This document shows, piece after piece, positions 34,135-46,000 of a stretch of 64,000 bases of DNA. The stretch's first letter is position 1; each line of letters begins with the position of its first letter. This DNA is from Cenococcum geophilum 1.58 (taxonomy: Eukaryota > Ascomycota > Dothideomycetes > Gloniales > Gloniaceae), in contig KV748187.1 in NCBI GenBank assembly GCA_001692895.1, forward strand, positions 2,181,715 to 2,245,714, read 5' to 3'. The notes below the pieces were generated by a model. It saw nothing but the letters and a program-made list of their open reading frames with translations, ran no database searches and was not told the origin of the DNA. The translations under genes and the position numbers were made by a program.

Positions 34135-37100
34135 CAAAACTTCTAGATATATAATATTGTCCGTTTCTATTTAATTTTAGGTAAGTAGTACTAAAATACT
34201 ATTTACGGTAGTAACCTGAGACTGTAATATAGAGCTAACCATATATAAAAACCGGCATCTGTAAATTAACGCCTATAAAGTTAAAAGACTAACTCTATAA
34301 CTTGTTTACGGTTATTATAAAAGATAAACGGATAGGAAACTGCCGTTAATTAATAATAAATGGCAGCTCGCCTTCTATAGAAGATATAGCTAGTTAGCGA
34401 AGGTGCTGCTAAGAATATAGGCTTTAAGACAGCGGCGGCCTATCCGGGTAAGAACTATACAGGTACCGTTATAGAGGCCCTCTTTAGGATATAGGTTCCG
34501 TAAAAGAATTATTAAAGCGCTAACCTTAAGGTAGAGCTATGTAGAAGGAAGACCTATAGGGTTAAAGCTCTATAAAAGCTCTGGGGGGGGTTTTTTAATA
34601 TTTAGATTGTCCCATTCTACGGTATCCGTAAAGTAGAAAACGGACTTAGGGCTATTAAGTAAGTAGAGAATAGTATTATTAATAGCAGCAATGGTATTGC
34701 TATAGATAGTTAAGATAGCACGGCCGTAAAACATATAGAGGTTAGTATATATCTACTATAAAAGAGCGGGAGGGTAAATAAAGTTAATAAAAGGCTATAA
34801 ACTAGTAAACTAGGCGATACTAGTAGGTAACTAGATACGGCTAGTAAGAGTAGGGTTATAAGAAAGACTATAGACCTAGGTAGTAAAGTACTAATTTAGC
34901 TTGCTGTCTAAAACGCGTATATTTTGGCGTAGCGATAGAATATAAAGGGAAGGCTATAAAAAGGACTACTGTAAGTAGGCCGCAATAATATTAGTATCCC
35001 TTTTGACGCTAGCGTCCTACGCTATCGATAAGGATTGTAGCCCGTACGCGAATACTAAAGAACATTAACAAGTTAAACTTATATAATTGGCTAATCCCTT
35101 ATTAATAACGTAGGACGCAGCTGGCGTCAAAAGGGATAGGTCCCCCGTTTTATAATAGGGAGGATTTAAGTAAAATTACTATCTAAAATAACGGGAACGC
35201 CGCTAAAAAGAGCCTAGATATTAAAACGGACGTCTATAAGTATATAGTGTATAGCTTTAAAGTAGTTACAGTACTATATTAGCACTTCGTCCTAAATTAT
35301 AAGGGTAGTAGAGCACAGTAACTGTGCTAGCTAGGAGTCTTTAGGCACGTTATATACGGATTCCTTATATAGATTAATAGGAATGCGAAAACGGGAGTAG
35401 GCAGTTTAGCCGCTAGGCAGTAAAAGGGTAGCTATACTAGAAGAGGTAATATAAAGAATAATATAGCTGTAGAAGCGGTAGTAGTGGTAGATATAATAGT
35501 AATAAAACGTTTTACTAGTGCTTACGGGGCCCTATAGAAAAATTGGGCAGTCTATAGGTCCATATCTATAGTAGTAGTAACTATTATAAAGCAGGCGGCC
35601 TAGTTAAAATTTAGCTAAAAACGCAGCTCCGTAAAAAGGCGGCCTTTCTTAATAGTGTTATAATTAAGCTCTATGGTAATAAGCGGGTTATTATCTATAA
35701 GGTCCTAGTAGTACTATAGTAGAGGCAGAAAGTAATCCGTAAGAGCTTTACTATAGTCTATAAGCACCTACTATATAAGATATAGGCCGTAATCCAGATA
35801 TACATTATTAATGCTACCTAGAAGATTAGGCCGACGCTCTAAAACATAAGGGAGATCGTTATAGAGAGACGGCTTAAATTTTACCTAAAGGGCAAGAGGG
35901 TCGCTTACGGGGCCGTAGACTAAGGTAGTTATAAAAAAAGACTATAGTTAGGCGCCGGTAGCGAATACGGATACTTCCTATAGGCAGTTAACCTACTTAC
36001 TGTCGTTATTAAGGAGCCCTAAAGCCATATAAGCGGCTTAAAAGGTTAGGTAAATAGTGCCAGCGACAGTACGGAGGTGCTTAAAAGAGGTAGCGCCAGA
36101 AATAATAGTAAGTAGTAGCCGTAAATAATACCGTTTGCTAGTAATAGGGCTATAGTAATACATACGGCCAATAATAGTATCCTTTAGGCGAACGCGGCGC
36201 TGCTACTAGTATGTTTTTACCATAAAGGTATATCTATAAGGGAAGTCCTAGTAAAGCATAGTATAACTATTTATATTTTTGGAGTTATACTAAAACTAAG
36301 CAGTTAAAGTTAAATAAGCTATTTTAAGGCGCTATTATAGGTCCTTTATAGACTTGTCTAGCTAAAAATAAACGGGCTACTAGCTAGGAAGATATACGGC
36401 AAGCTATATTATAGGGGGGTATTCCTTATAAACCAGGAACTTAAATAGCCGCTAGACGGCCTTTATAGGGCCAATATATCTACTATAAAGGTACCTACTA
36501 ATTTCATTATTATCGTCTAAGAGCTATACGGTTATTTGATTAGTCCCCTTATAAATATACTTATAGATATACTTTATGGTCTATATAGAGGCATAGACCT
36601 TAACGTTAATATAGGCCCTATATTTTACGCTAAGATAGGAATTATACAGTATAACCTAGCAGTTATTAAATTTTATAGTAGTACTATTACCGCCTAGTAT
36701 ACGAATAGGCTACGACCGTAAATTATTACGGCGGCGATACTAAGGGTAACTATTATTATACACGGCCGTTACGGGGCAGAATAGCTTTAGAAATCGCTTT
36801 AAGTAGGTTAGCGAATAGCCTAGAACACTGGCAACTATATAGGGGGCGTTTAGGTTATTAGCACTATAGAGCCTATATACTATTATAGTCCGTATAATAT
36901 CTATAAGCTGTCTAGTAGGGTTATCCTAAGGCCGTGGAAGCTCTACGGATATATAATAGTTAATAACTACAGGATCTATTAACGTATTACAGTCCTCTAG
37001 ATATAAAAAGAGAAGAAGGTAAAGATATAGTAGGCACTATTTTTAATATTTAATAGTCTAAACGCAGCTAAGAAATCTACTAAAAATCTACTTTTTCTTA

Positions 37101-38690
37101 AGGTCGTTTAAAAGGTAGATAACCTTTATATAAAAAATACAGGTAACTAAATCAGGGCGGTTAATAGCGGTTTAGTAAGGTAAAAGCTCGCGGGTAATTT
37201 TATCCCACTATAGATTAGCCATAAAAGTAATAAATAGGCTTAGACGGCTGTAACGGCAAACTATAACTATAGAATCTTAGTAGCACTAGCTAATAAAGTA
37301 GGCGCTGCTAAGGTAGTTTAAAGGAAGAATATTAAAGGAAGAATAACGCGGCGGCTAATAAAATTAGGGTTAATATCTCCGCAAGAGATAGTATCCATAA
37401 TGCCGTTATATAAGTCCGTATAAAGATTAGACTAGTAGGAATAGATCTAGTTAAGCTTATTCTAGTTATATAGGGCCTAGGCGTTAATAATATACTACTA
37501 AAATAGGCGCTAGAAGGCAAACAGTACTAATTTAGAGCTATTATAGACGTAAAGGTAAAACCGAAAGTAAGCTCGCTGGGGAAGGTAGTTATACTAGCGG
37601 ATATAGAACTCGCTATAGAGCTATATACTTTAGTACTAGCTAGGGTCGCCATAAGGAAAGAGCAGTACGTAGTATAGCGGTATATAGGCAGTGTAGTTTA
37701 AGTTAATACGGTAGTACCGCGGGGGCTCCCTAGGCTAGTTATAGTTAGTAAGAACAATATCGCAGAAGCCGGCGCTTTTATACTTATTAGGAATAATAAT
37801 AGCGACCTTAGTAGCTATAGGTAGATTTTTACGGCGCCGATTAGCGCCCGCCTTAATAATTAGCTATATTTATAGGTTTATAATAATCCGTAATAGAGTA
37901 GATATAGCTTACGCCTACGCCTAAAGCCATTCTATAGTGGTTTAGTATAAGGTAATAAAAGGATTACTAATCTTATATAGCATATTAGTAAGACGCCGTA
38001 AAACCTCCGCATTAAGCTACGGATTAGTTTATAGATGGATATTAGTAGTATAAGCGGGGTTATAAAAGTAAAGCTAAGTATATTAAGGTATAGCTCTAGA
38101 GGGAACTTCTATAGGCCTAGTAAGGTAGTATAGTTTACTATAAATCTAGAAATAATTAATACTGGCCAAAGTAGCACTATAGTTAGTAACGGTATAGTTA
38201 ATAGAGGTAAAAGCTAAAGCCGCGTTATATAAACGGAGCTAGTTCTAAAACGTACGGGCGAAGCGTTCCCGGGACTGCAGTAGGGTCTATAAATACCACG
38301 GTAGGGGTCTAAATAAAGGTAAAATAATATTGCCTTGCTTACAGCAGCTCTTAAAGCGAGGCTATTTAGCCTACGTAGAACTAATCCGTTTATCTATCTA
38401 GTGTAAAGCTTCGCAGTAATTATAGGCCGTATTTATAGGCTCGATATCTAACTGGTCCGTAATAGGACGGACTGTAGTAGGTTATAGTGGGATTAATATA
38501 GGCGGTATAAGAAGGCGGAAAGTAGAGGGAGAAGTAGTAACGGGGATAGCGGCGGGGGTAGCAGTTATTTTAGGTGCCTCAGCCGCTTCTCCGAGGAATT
38601 TATGGCGTTGCATGGCCCCACTCTCCCGCCACAGCCCCACTCTGCCAACTCGTGCGAACTCCTGAGCCAATTAGCGGCGCGCGCTAACTC
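34135..38690 (-). pseudogene. Helitron Rep/helicase relic
   Basis: Minus-strand relic of a rolling-circle transposase-helicase. In N-to-C order: an open N terminus (MAQEFARVGRVGLW, 38670); a Cys cluster KSCCKQGNIIL (about 38320-38355) of the kind in fungal Helitron N termini; a Helitron_like_N region with LPIATKVAIIIPNKY and RINLNYTAYIPLYYVLLFPY (about 37650-37850); a block DLYNGIMDTISRGDINPNF (about 37360-37415); the Rep HUH region near 37020-37060, where SAYYIFTFF replaces the paired His; a Walker A site GPVSTSKT (35507-35531) of the Pif1-like helicase; and the helicase C terminus with LPSTQLYLKVSALIILLRNL and PKEGLYNGTCIVLTRIGRR (about 34400-34530). It ends NIIYLEVLLL near 34135. Catalytic His to Tyr/Phe changes are RIP. 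Helitron TC and CTRR termini were not located. Confidence 0.85.
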
Positions 38691-38715
38691 CTGCGAACTC
38701 CTGAGCTAATAGAAC
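38650..38715 (-). repeat. Two copies of the GAACTCCTGAGCYAAT motif (array A)
   Basis: GCGAACTCCTGAGCCAATTAG and GCGAACTCCTGAGCTAATAG, with GCTAACTCCTGC between them, just upstream of the Helitron relic. The reverse complement is the AATTAGCTCAGGAGTT family seen at five further places in the window. Confidence 0.7.
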
Positions 38716-39168
38716 GTCGCGCTACCCCCTAGCCCCCCTACAACCCTAAAATTCCTCTATAAAGCGTCTAAGAGATTATAGGTGCGCGTTTGCTATAAAC
38801 CGGGCGCGATTCTTAATATATATTAATTTTAAGTAACTATAACGGGGTTAATATAGCGGCTATAGCTACAGTTCCAAATATAATTAAATTATAATATCCT
38901 CTATTAGTATATTCTAGTAAATTTAACTAGCTAATTAACGTATTAGGGGGCGAAGTACAGCCTTAAAGTTTAAAGACGCGTTTTTAAACCTAGTTATACC
39001 CAACTAGCCTTATTGACATAGCGACCGTACTCTACCACTACAACTCTATTCACTATTAAACTTTATAAGGCGCCTCTTATACCCTATTACAAACAGCTTA
39101 CCTAATTATAATACACCTATACAACATTCGTGGCGCGTTATTAGTTAGGTATACTTTTTTAGGAATTC
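38716..39168. other. Spacer between the Helitron relic and the 41-bp array
   Basis: AT-rich with no recognisable coding. It may hold the Helitron 5' end and the left end of the helicase-bearing element, but no terminal signature was identified. Confidence 0.4.
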
Positions 39169-39401
39169 TTACAAGCTTCTGCAAACTTCTAAGCCAATTA
39201 AAAGAGCTTTTATAAACTCCTGCAAACTCCTAGGCTAATTAGAAGAGCTTCTACGAACTTCTACAAACTCCTAGGCTAACTAGAAGAGCTTCCACAAATT
39301 CCTATAAGCTTTTAGGCTATTAGAAGAGCTTTTACAAACTTCTATAAACTCTTAGGCTAATTAGATAAGCTTATACAAGCCCCTAGGCTAAGCTAGATAG
39401 A
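39169..39401 (-). repeat. 41-bp tandem repeat, about six copies (array B)
   Basis: Units end at 39207, 39248, 39289, 39329 and 39370, so the period is 41, 41, 40, 41, plus a partial last copy. The core is ACAAACTCCTAGGCTAATTA followed by GAAGAGCTT. It lies immediately upstream of the RecQ-helicase relic. Confidence 0.88.
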
Positions 39402-39639
39402 TGCCGAGATACGGGTCTAAACTGAAAAAAAAGAAGAAGAAGGGCGCCGACTGTTAGGGTTAATGGCATAGATCTCAGGGTAGGGCAGTAGAGTCGCCTA
39501 TACTATAACCGTCAGCTAATCGTGGTTCTATCCCAGAGACTCTATAGTTAATTTGGAGTCTAAGCGTAAAGTAATTACTATTAGTTATCCAATAGGTAGG
39601 GTATATAGAGAATGTACCATTTTAGCATAAGGTTATTAG

Positions 39640-42290
39640 CCTTTACCTTTAGCGAATTATTCTTTAAACCTATCTATAGCTTAAAGACTTTAAGCCGCGC
39701 AATAAGCAGGTGCGTACTCTGCGTCAGCTTATATTTAAAAAAGGCGACACTCTTCTTATTGCCTATATAGGCTTTAGTAAAAGTCTAATCTTTTACGCGT
39801 ATTCTGTCCTTACCGGTAAGATTACTATTTAAATAATACCGTTAAACAAGCTTGGTAACGAGTAGTTAGATAATATTAAGAAGATAGATAAGTCTAATCC
39901 GGTTCTTATTAACGCTAAAATAAGAAGTTAGGAGAAGGATCTAATTGTAAAGATTTAGGAAGGGGTATATATGTATATACTTCTTAGACCTAAGTAGGCG
40001 TCAACAAAGTCGTTCCGGGACGCCTTAAAGGGGCTAGAGCTGCAGTCTTAAATTAGGCTAGTTATAATTAATGAATATTATCTAGTAAAGGATTAGGAAA
40101 GCTTTTAACTAGCCTACTTAATACTAGGCAAGCTGCGGATAATCCTCCGTCTAAGTATTGTCTGGTTTACCTATTCTATAACACTTAATAAGAAGGTAAA
40201 GAGATTAGTTTTATCGCGCGCTAGGTTCTAAGTAGTTATTATTTATCTATACTAGACTAAGGTTATAAAAACATCTATTAATCGTCTGGACATATCTATA
40301 TATATATAGCCAATTTCTAGGTAAAAGGTAGACCTATAGGAAAACCTATATTTTCTATTAAACAACTATATAGACGGCAACGGAATATCTACACCTATAC
40401 GTATACCGAAGACAATAGTCTTTATTAATAGCCGAATTTCTATTTAGGATATAGTAGAGTACCTTTAGAATATACTGCTCTAAAAGTCTAAGGCGTATAT
40501 AAAAGGGGCTAATAATAATAGCGAGGCCTTTTGTATTAGTAGCGTAATCTAGGAGTTTACCGCTACTATATAGGAGTATGATTGCAACTAACGGTATGCA
40601 GAGTTTAAGAAGCCTTCTTCTATTATCCAAATTATAATAGCTACAACCTCCCTTAGTATAGGCGTAAATGTCGCTAATATTAAGCGCGTAATTATTTAGG
40701 GGTTTCTAATTATAAAGAGCCTAGGCAACGTATAGCAGCAGATTAGTTAAGGCGGATAAGAGAAGAATTACACTAGTATAGGCTTTATCTTCTTACCGTA
40801 CTGGGCGTTTAATATAGAGGGAGTAAATAGGCTAGGATGGAAGCCACTACTACTATATATAAAGCCGCGGCCCACTTAAGCGCCTTAAAGAGGACATAAT
40901 AGCCTACCTGCTGGATATAGACGGAGTTAACTTATCCAGAGTTACACGCCTAACGACATTAGTAATGTAAAGAGTATCGCCTCGGGGAAATTAGCTATAA
41001 GTTGCAATTCTATAGTTAATAGCGACCTTCCATTCTAGTTAAAGGCTGAGATAGCTAGTCGCGAGAAGATATTAACTAAATGGAAGGAAATGGTAAACGG
41101 TAAATGCCATTAAAAGGCCTTCCTTACCTTTTTAGGAGAGGATAGGTTACTACTAGCAGTCTTAAACCATATTATTTACGCCCTAATTAATTAGTGCTAT
41201 AATTAATGCAATCCCTTATTATTTCCTACGTTTATATTAGCCCCTAATACTCTGGCACTACTTTATTGGCTAAGGGCTAGCACCTAGCCTAATATTATAT
41301 TAGGGTTTATTAATAAGTAGGCGGTTAAGTAGGTAGAGTTAATATACGCTAGTAAATATTAACGCTTCCCTATACTATTGTTTGCATTTATAGATAAGAA
41401 ATATTACTAGCAGCTTACGCATTTATATAATAGGACTACGCCTAATACCTTCTAGGAGACACTTATAGCGGATTTACTAGAAAGTACGGCTCCCTTATTT
41501 ATTTTATAGCAACATTGTAATACCTATAGTGATTAGTTAATTAAGCGGTTAAGGAGTATAGTTAAGACGGTTAGAACTACTTATAAAAGTAATCTAGCGT
41601 AAAAGAGATAGGTAAAAGCTACTTAAGGCGAGGCCTTAGTAGTGCGCGAGTTACTAGAGCAGCCGTCTATACTGGTAGAGTATACTACGCACGTTTGGTG
41701 ATGGGATAATAGCCTTATTATCTAGGTTGCTATATAGAAGGTAGTATAGAGCGTAGTGGATATACTAGCTTCGCTATTTAGAAGTTCGGTTACTAGTAGG
41801 ATTAGCGCGCTAGGCTTTTTATCTAGTACTCTACTTTCGGCTATACCGGAGGGTATTAAACGCGCGGCGTAAGTACTTAAGGATGTTCGGAAACTAATCT
41901 CTACGCCTATAATATATAGTACGTCCACTATAGGCTTTTAGGATGTTACTGCTCCTAACGCTTAGGATGCCGCAGTTCTTAACTCCTAGGATACGGCCGG
42001 TCTTAATTCTTAAGTCGTAGCTATTTTTAATTCTTAGCCTACCGTTCTAGTTATATCCCGGTTATAGGTAGTCTTAACGCCTAGCTAAAAAAGATAAGCT
42101 AGTAACTAAAGGGACTTACCTACTAAATGTTAGATAGTTATATAGGAGAGGGATGTAAATATAAATGCAGATATAGTACTTATATTTAGTCTAAAAACTA
42201 GATCTAGGCGTATTAGGAAAGCGATACTAAGGGGTAAAAAGAATTTCCTTATAGAATCGTAGATAGAGATAGCTTAGGGTTTTATATAAT
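39640..42290 (+). pseudogene. RecQ-type DNA helicase relic
   Basis: Reading through stops from about 39687 gives DFKPRNKQVRTLRQLIFKKG, then a Walker A box AYIGFSKS (39761-39784, decayed from a Gly-Lys-Ser P-loop); a segment GVYTYILLSPEQASTKSFRD (about 39960-40020); the DEAH-type box reading INEYYLV (about 40066-40086, ancestral DECH with three RIP changes); SIVWFTYSITLNKK; STT-type motif V (TTSLSIGVNV, about 40640); and motif VI QQIS*GG* (about 40735-40759). The C terminus has five 8-residue repeats of the QDAAVLNS kind (41938-42060). This architecture matches the multicopy fungal RecQ-like helicases found near telomeres and in mobile DNA. CAT-to-TAT and GGC-to-AGT changes mark RIP. Confidence 0.8.
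41938..42065 (+). repeat. Coding-region tandem repeat (about 24-27 bp) in the helicase C terminus
   Basis: About five imperfect units (TTAACTCCTAGGATRCCGCC type) encoding QDxxxLNS-like octads. Confidence 0.7.
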
Positions 42291-42295
42291 GGCGT

Positions 42296-42500
42296 ATTCT
42301 AATTAGTCTAGGAGTTAGTAGGAGTTGGTAGGAGTTAATAGGAGTTAGCAAGAGTTTATATAGTTGATTTTATATAGAATCTTACCTATTAACCCGCGAC
42401 CTTTACTTAGAGTATTATAACGTATTTTAATTGGCCTAGGAGTTTATAGGAGTATTCTAATTAGTCTAGGAGTTTATAGGAGTCTTTAGAAGTTTTATAT
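42296..42500 (+). repeat. Motif array downstream of the helicase relic (array C)
   Basis: Five 10-11-bp GGAGTTAGTA units (42311-42357), then two 30-bp units TTGGCCTAGGAGTTTATAGG and TTAGTCTAGGAGTTTATAGG (42431-42490). It uses the same motif as array B but in the opposite orientation, so B and C bracket the helicase relic as inverted arrays. Confidence 0.75.
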
Positions 42501-42583
42501 TAGTAACTTAATTAATAATATAAGGTAAATAAGTGTTAGATTGCGGTAAATATTTATAAAGGTAAAGTAGATAAGCTAGTACT

Positions 42584-42794
42584 TGTAACGGCGCTATCGC
42601 ACGTTACCTACCAAATTCTGCCATATTCTGCCAACCTACGATTGGCCCGCCTAAAGCTAGCGCCTTGGCGGCTTACCCTATATATTTATTTACATCGGTC
42701 CTAGCGACCCCTTTTCCTTCTCTTTAGCTTAGTATCTTTGTAATATAGTATTCGTTTAAGCTTCGGTTTAGAGGCATTTATTCAAGCTATAACA
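42584..42794 (+). repeat. 5' LTR of the Gypsy chromovirus
   Basis: 211 bp; it holds the word TACCTACCAAATTCTGCC (about 42605), also found in the 3' UTR of this element and of the Copia element. The left target copy is GTACT. Confidence 0.9.
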
Positions 42795-43024
42795 TTATAC
42801 TAAGCTCTCCCTACCTTGCCTAGGAAGGCCTCAATAATATCCTACCCTAAAGAAACTTCGTCTGTAACGACGTATTAACGCGCTATACATAGACACTAAA
42901 ATAACTCTACATTGCCTGGGAAGGCCTGGATAATATCTTACCTTATAAGCTAGATAGGACTAAACCTATACCCCCGGAATTAAAACTAAAGCGTATAATA
43001 CTAACAAACCTTAGGAAGCTAACG

Positions 43025-46000
43025 ATGGCACCTAAAGCAAGCTTATTTAAGAGAGCTACCTCTACCTAAGAGGAACCTGAGATCTAATTAGGATTAGAAA
43101 TTAAAGATAATAATAATGTTATAGACATACGTAAGTAGATTCGCGCCCTTGCAGCTAGCTAGGAAGCCGATTATCTTAAAGCGAGAAATATATAAGAGAC
43201 CCTATAAGAGATCCTAGAAAGCCTTACGGCCCTATAAAATAGCCTAGCTTCCCCTTCTTAAAGCCCTAGCTAACCTGTTTACTCTACTAAATATAATACA
43301 CTAGGGAGTATGGATATAATGATAAAGTAATTAAAGTCCGTTAAGCTCCCTAACCCCCTACTACTATTTAATAGAATAGACCCTACCTTTAAGAATTAGA
43401 GGATTTAAGTATAAGGAAAGCTTCATGTTAACCACAACTATTTCCTTTCTAAAGAAGCTAAAATACTCTACCTCTTTGGTTGAACTACTAGGGACGCCTA
43501 ACAGCACCTTTAAGCCAAGTTTAAGGACGACTCCCCTATCCGATTTATATTTATTAACGAGATAATACGGTACCTAGCGGCTATTTATATTAACCCAAAT
43601 AAAGTACGGGATGCCTGTTATAACTATAATTACCTAATAATAAAACCGAACTAACCCTTTGCTAAATTCTAGACTTAATTCCTATACCTTATAGGAGAAG
43701 GCTAGGTCCCCCTTAAGAACTACTAATTAGACCTATATAATAAGCTAACAATCCAGCTATAAGAAAAGATTGCTATAACCTTAGATAACCTACTAACCTA
43801 TAAAAAACTCGCCGCTTATTACCTATTATTAAACTTAGAACTAAAGCGGATTAACGCCTACCCTAATCGGCAGAAGCAACTCTATAATAATTAGAACTCG
43901 CTAGCTATACTTATAGGAGCTAGAGTAGGAGAATAAGTTACGACTGCTCTTATACTAAAGGCGGTTACAACTATATACCGGCGAGCCTTGCCCAACTAGC
44001 TACGTACCACACCATTAACTAGTATTCGCCGTAATACTCCAATTAACCCTGCCTCGGCTATATACTTTAACTGCGATAAGTAAGGTTACTTTACCTTGTC
44101 CTGCCTAGAGCTAAAGGATATAGGCGATATTAAGGAGATAGAGGAAGGAGAAACGTCTAATAAGTTAGGAAAAGAAGAACCCTAGGGAAAGACTCCCCCC
44201 TAGGGTACCCTATTAATCTCAAAGAAATTAATCTTAGTTAGTTAATAGGTAAAAAGCATTTTACGGTTTTATATATAGTATCTTAAAATAGATATAGAGT
44301 TAATATAAACGCCCTTATTAACACTAGAGTAAATAGCTTCGCCTTTATAAATACTGCCTATATAAATAATATTACCAAGTTTCTAAATATAGAAGCCATT
44401 TAACTAGAGAAGCCTATTTAGGTAAAGGGCTATAACGGCTAAGCCGGTTAGCCTATTACCTACATCTTAAAGTTATATATTGCTTTTAACAGACAACACT
44501 AATACAGTATCCCCTTTTGCATTCTAAACCTAGGGTCCTATAATATAATCCTTAGACGAAAATAGATGTCCTATTTTAATATTTAGTTAAACGTATAAAA
44601 AAGATAGTTTGTCTAGCTAGAGGATAGACTAAGGTTGCCCTCCTTTATTAGGGAGATCTAAACTAACTATAAGATACTAGCCGTAAGGGCTAACCCTACC
44701 TACTAGTAGGATGTCCGGGCCCGTAACCTAGCCTTTACCTAAAAGGACGCCCGCCGCGAAGCTAAAAAGAACTCTATACCAATAAAGATACTCTCCTAAA
44801 GCGCTACGTTTAAAGAGGACTCTATATACAGAAGTGGGATAGATAATAACGTAGATAATATCTAAATTGCACAGATTTAACCGTTATAGAAAAGAACGTA
44901 TTAATAGGATATAAGGGATAACCTCTAAAAGATATAATAGGAGCTAAAAGGAGTAATAATAACGCTAGTACTCTAAAAGTCCCTAAAGTTATATACGCCC
45001 CTATTATTAGTTAACCCCCCTACCGTAAATATTGCCGTAATTAGCGCTATAGCGTTTTACTTTAATATATACTAGAAGGATAATAAGGTCTTTATAACGA
45101 GCCTATATAAGATTAACCAAATTATTAATAATAGAGAGGAAAGGCCAGATAAGGAAACCGATAAGGAACTAATTAAACGCCTCCTTTTTACTATTTATAT
45201 AGGCTATAAGGATGCATTCTTAAAGGCGGCCTTAAATAAGTTATTCCCCTACTAGACGTATAATTATAAGATTTAATTAGAGGCCAATAACTCGCTAGGC
45301 TATAGCCCCCTCTACTATTAATTAATGGATAAGCTAATAGTAATAAAGCAGTACTTAATTAATAACCTAGATAAAGGGTTTATTGAGCTAAGTTAAGCCC
45401 CTTTTACTTCCCCTATCCTATTTATAAAAAAGCCTAATAAAGGCCTTTATTTTTGTATTAACTATTAAAAACTAAATGCTATTACTTAAAAGGACCAGTA
45501 TCCTATTCCTTTAATTAATAAAACCCTTATATATCTAAGCCAGGTAAAGATCTTTACTAAACTTAATATCCGCTAAGCTTTCTACCGAATTAGGATAGAC
45601 CCTATATCTAAAGATTTAACAACGTTTTATACCTACTATAGTTCCTATAAATATAAAGTTCTTTCTTTTAAACTAATAAACGGACTAGCTACGTACTAAA
45701 GGTATATAAATAACGTTTTTTTAATTACCTTAACGAATTCTACACGGTATACCTAGATAATATTTTTATATACTTAGACGACGAACTTAAGCATTAAGTT
45801 TATATTAAGAAGGTCCTAAAGAGACTACGGAACGCGGGCTTATAAGTTAATATTAAGAAATATAAGTTTAGGGTAAAACGTATAAAATACCTCGGGTTTA
45901 TTATAACTATAAAAGGAATTAAGGTTAACCCTAAGAAGGTAGAGGCAATCCGTAACTAGAAGCCCCCTTATATAGCAAAAGGAATCTAGTCCTTCCTTAG

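Noticed and set aside
33938-34174. Plus-strand poly-leucine open frame
   Set aside because: It is the translation of the CTA/CTC microsatellite plus the pogo terminal repeat, with no protein-like composition.
39169-39401. CRISPR-like 41-bp repeat
   Set aside because: Direct tandem units with no spacers; it matches the minisatellite-like motif family seen elsewhere in the window.
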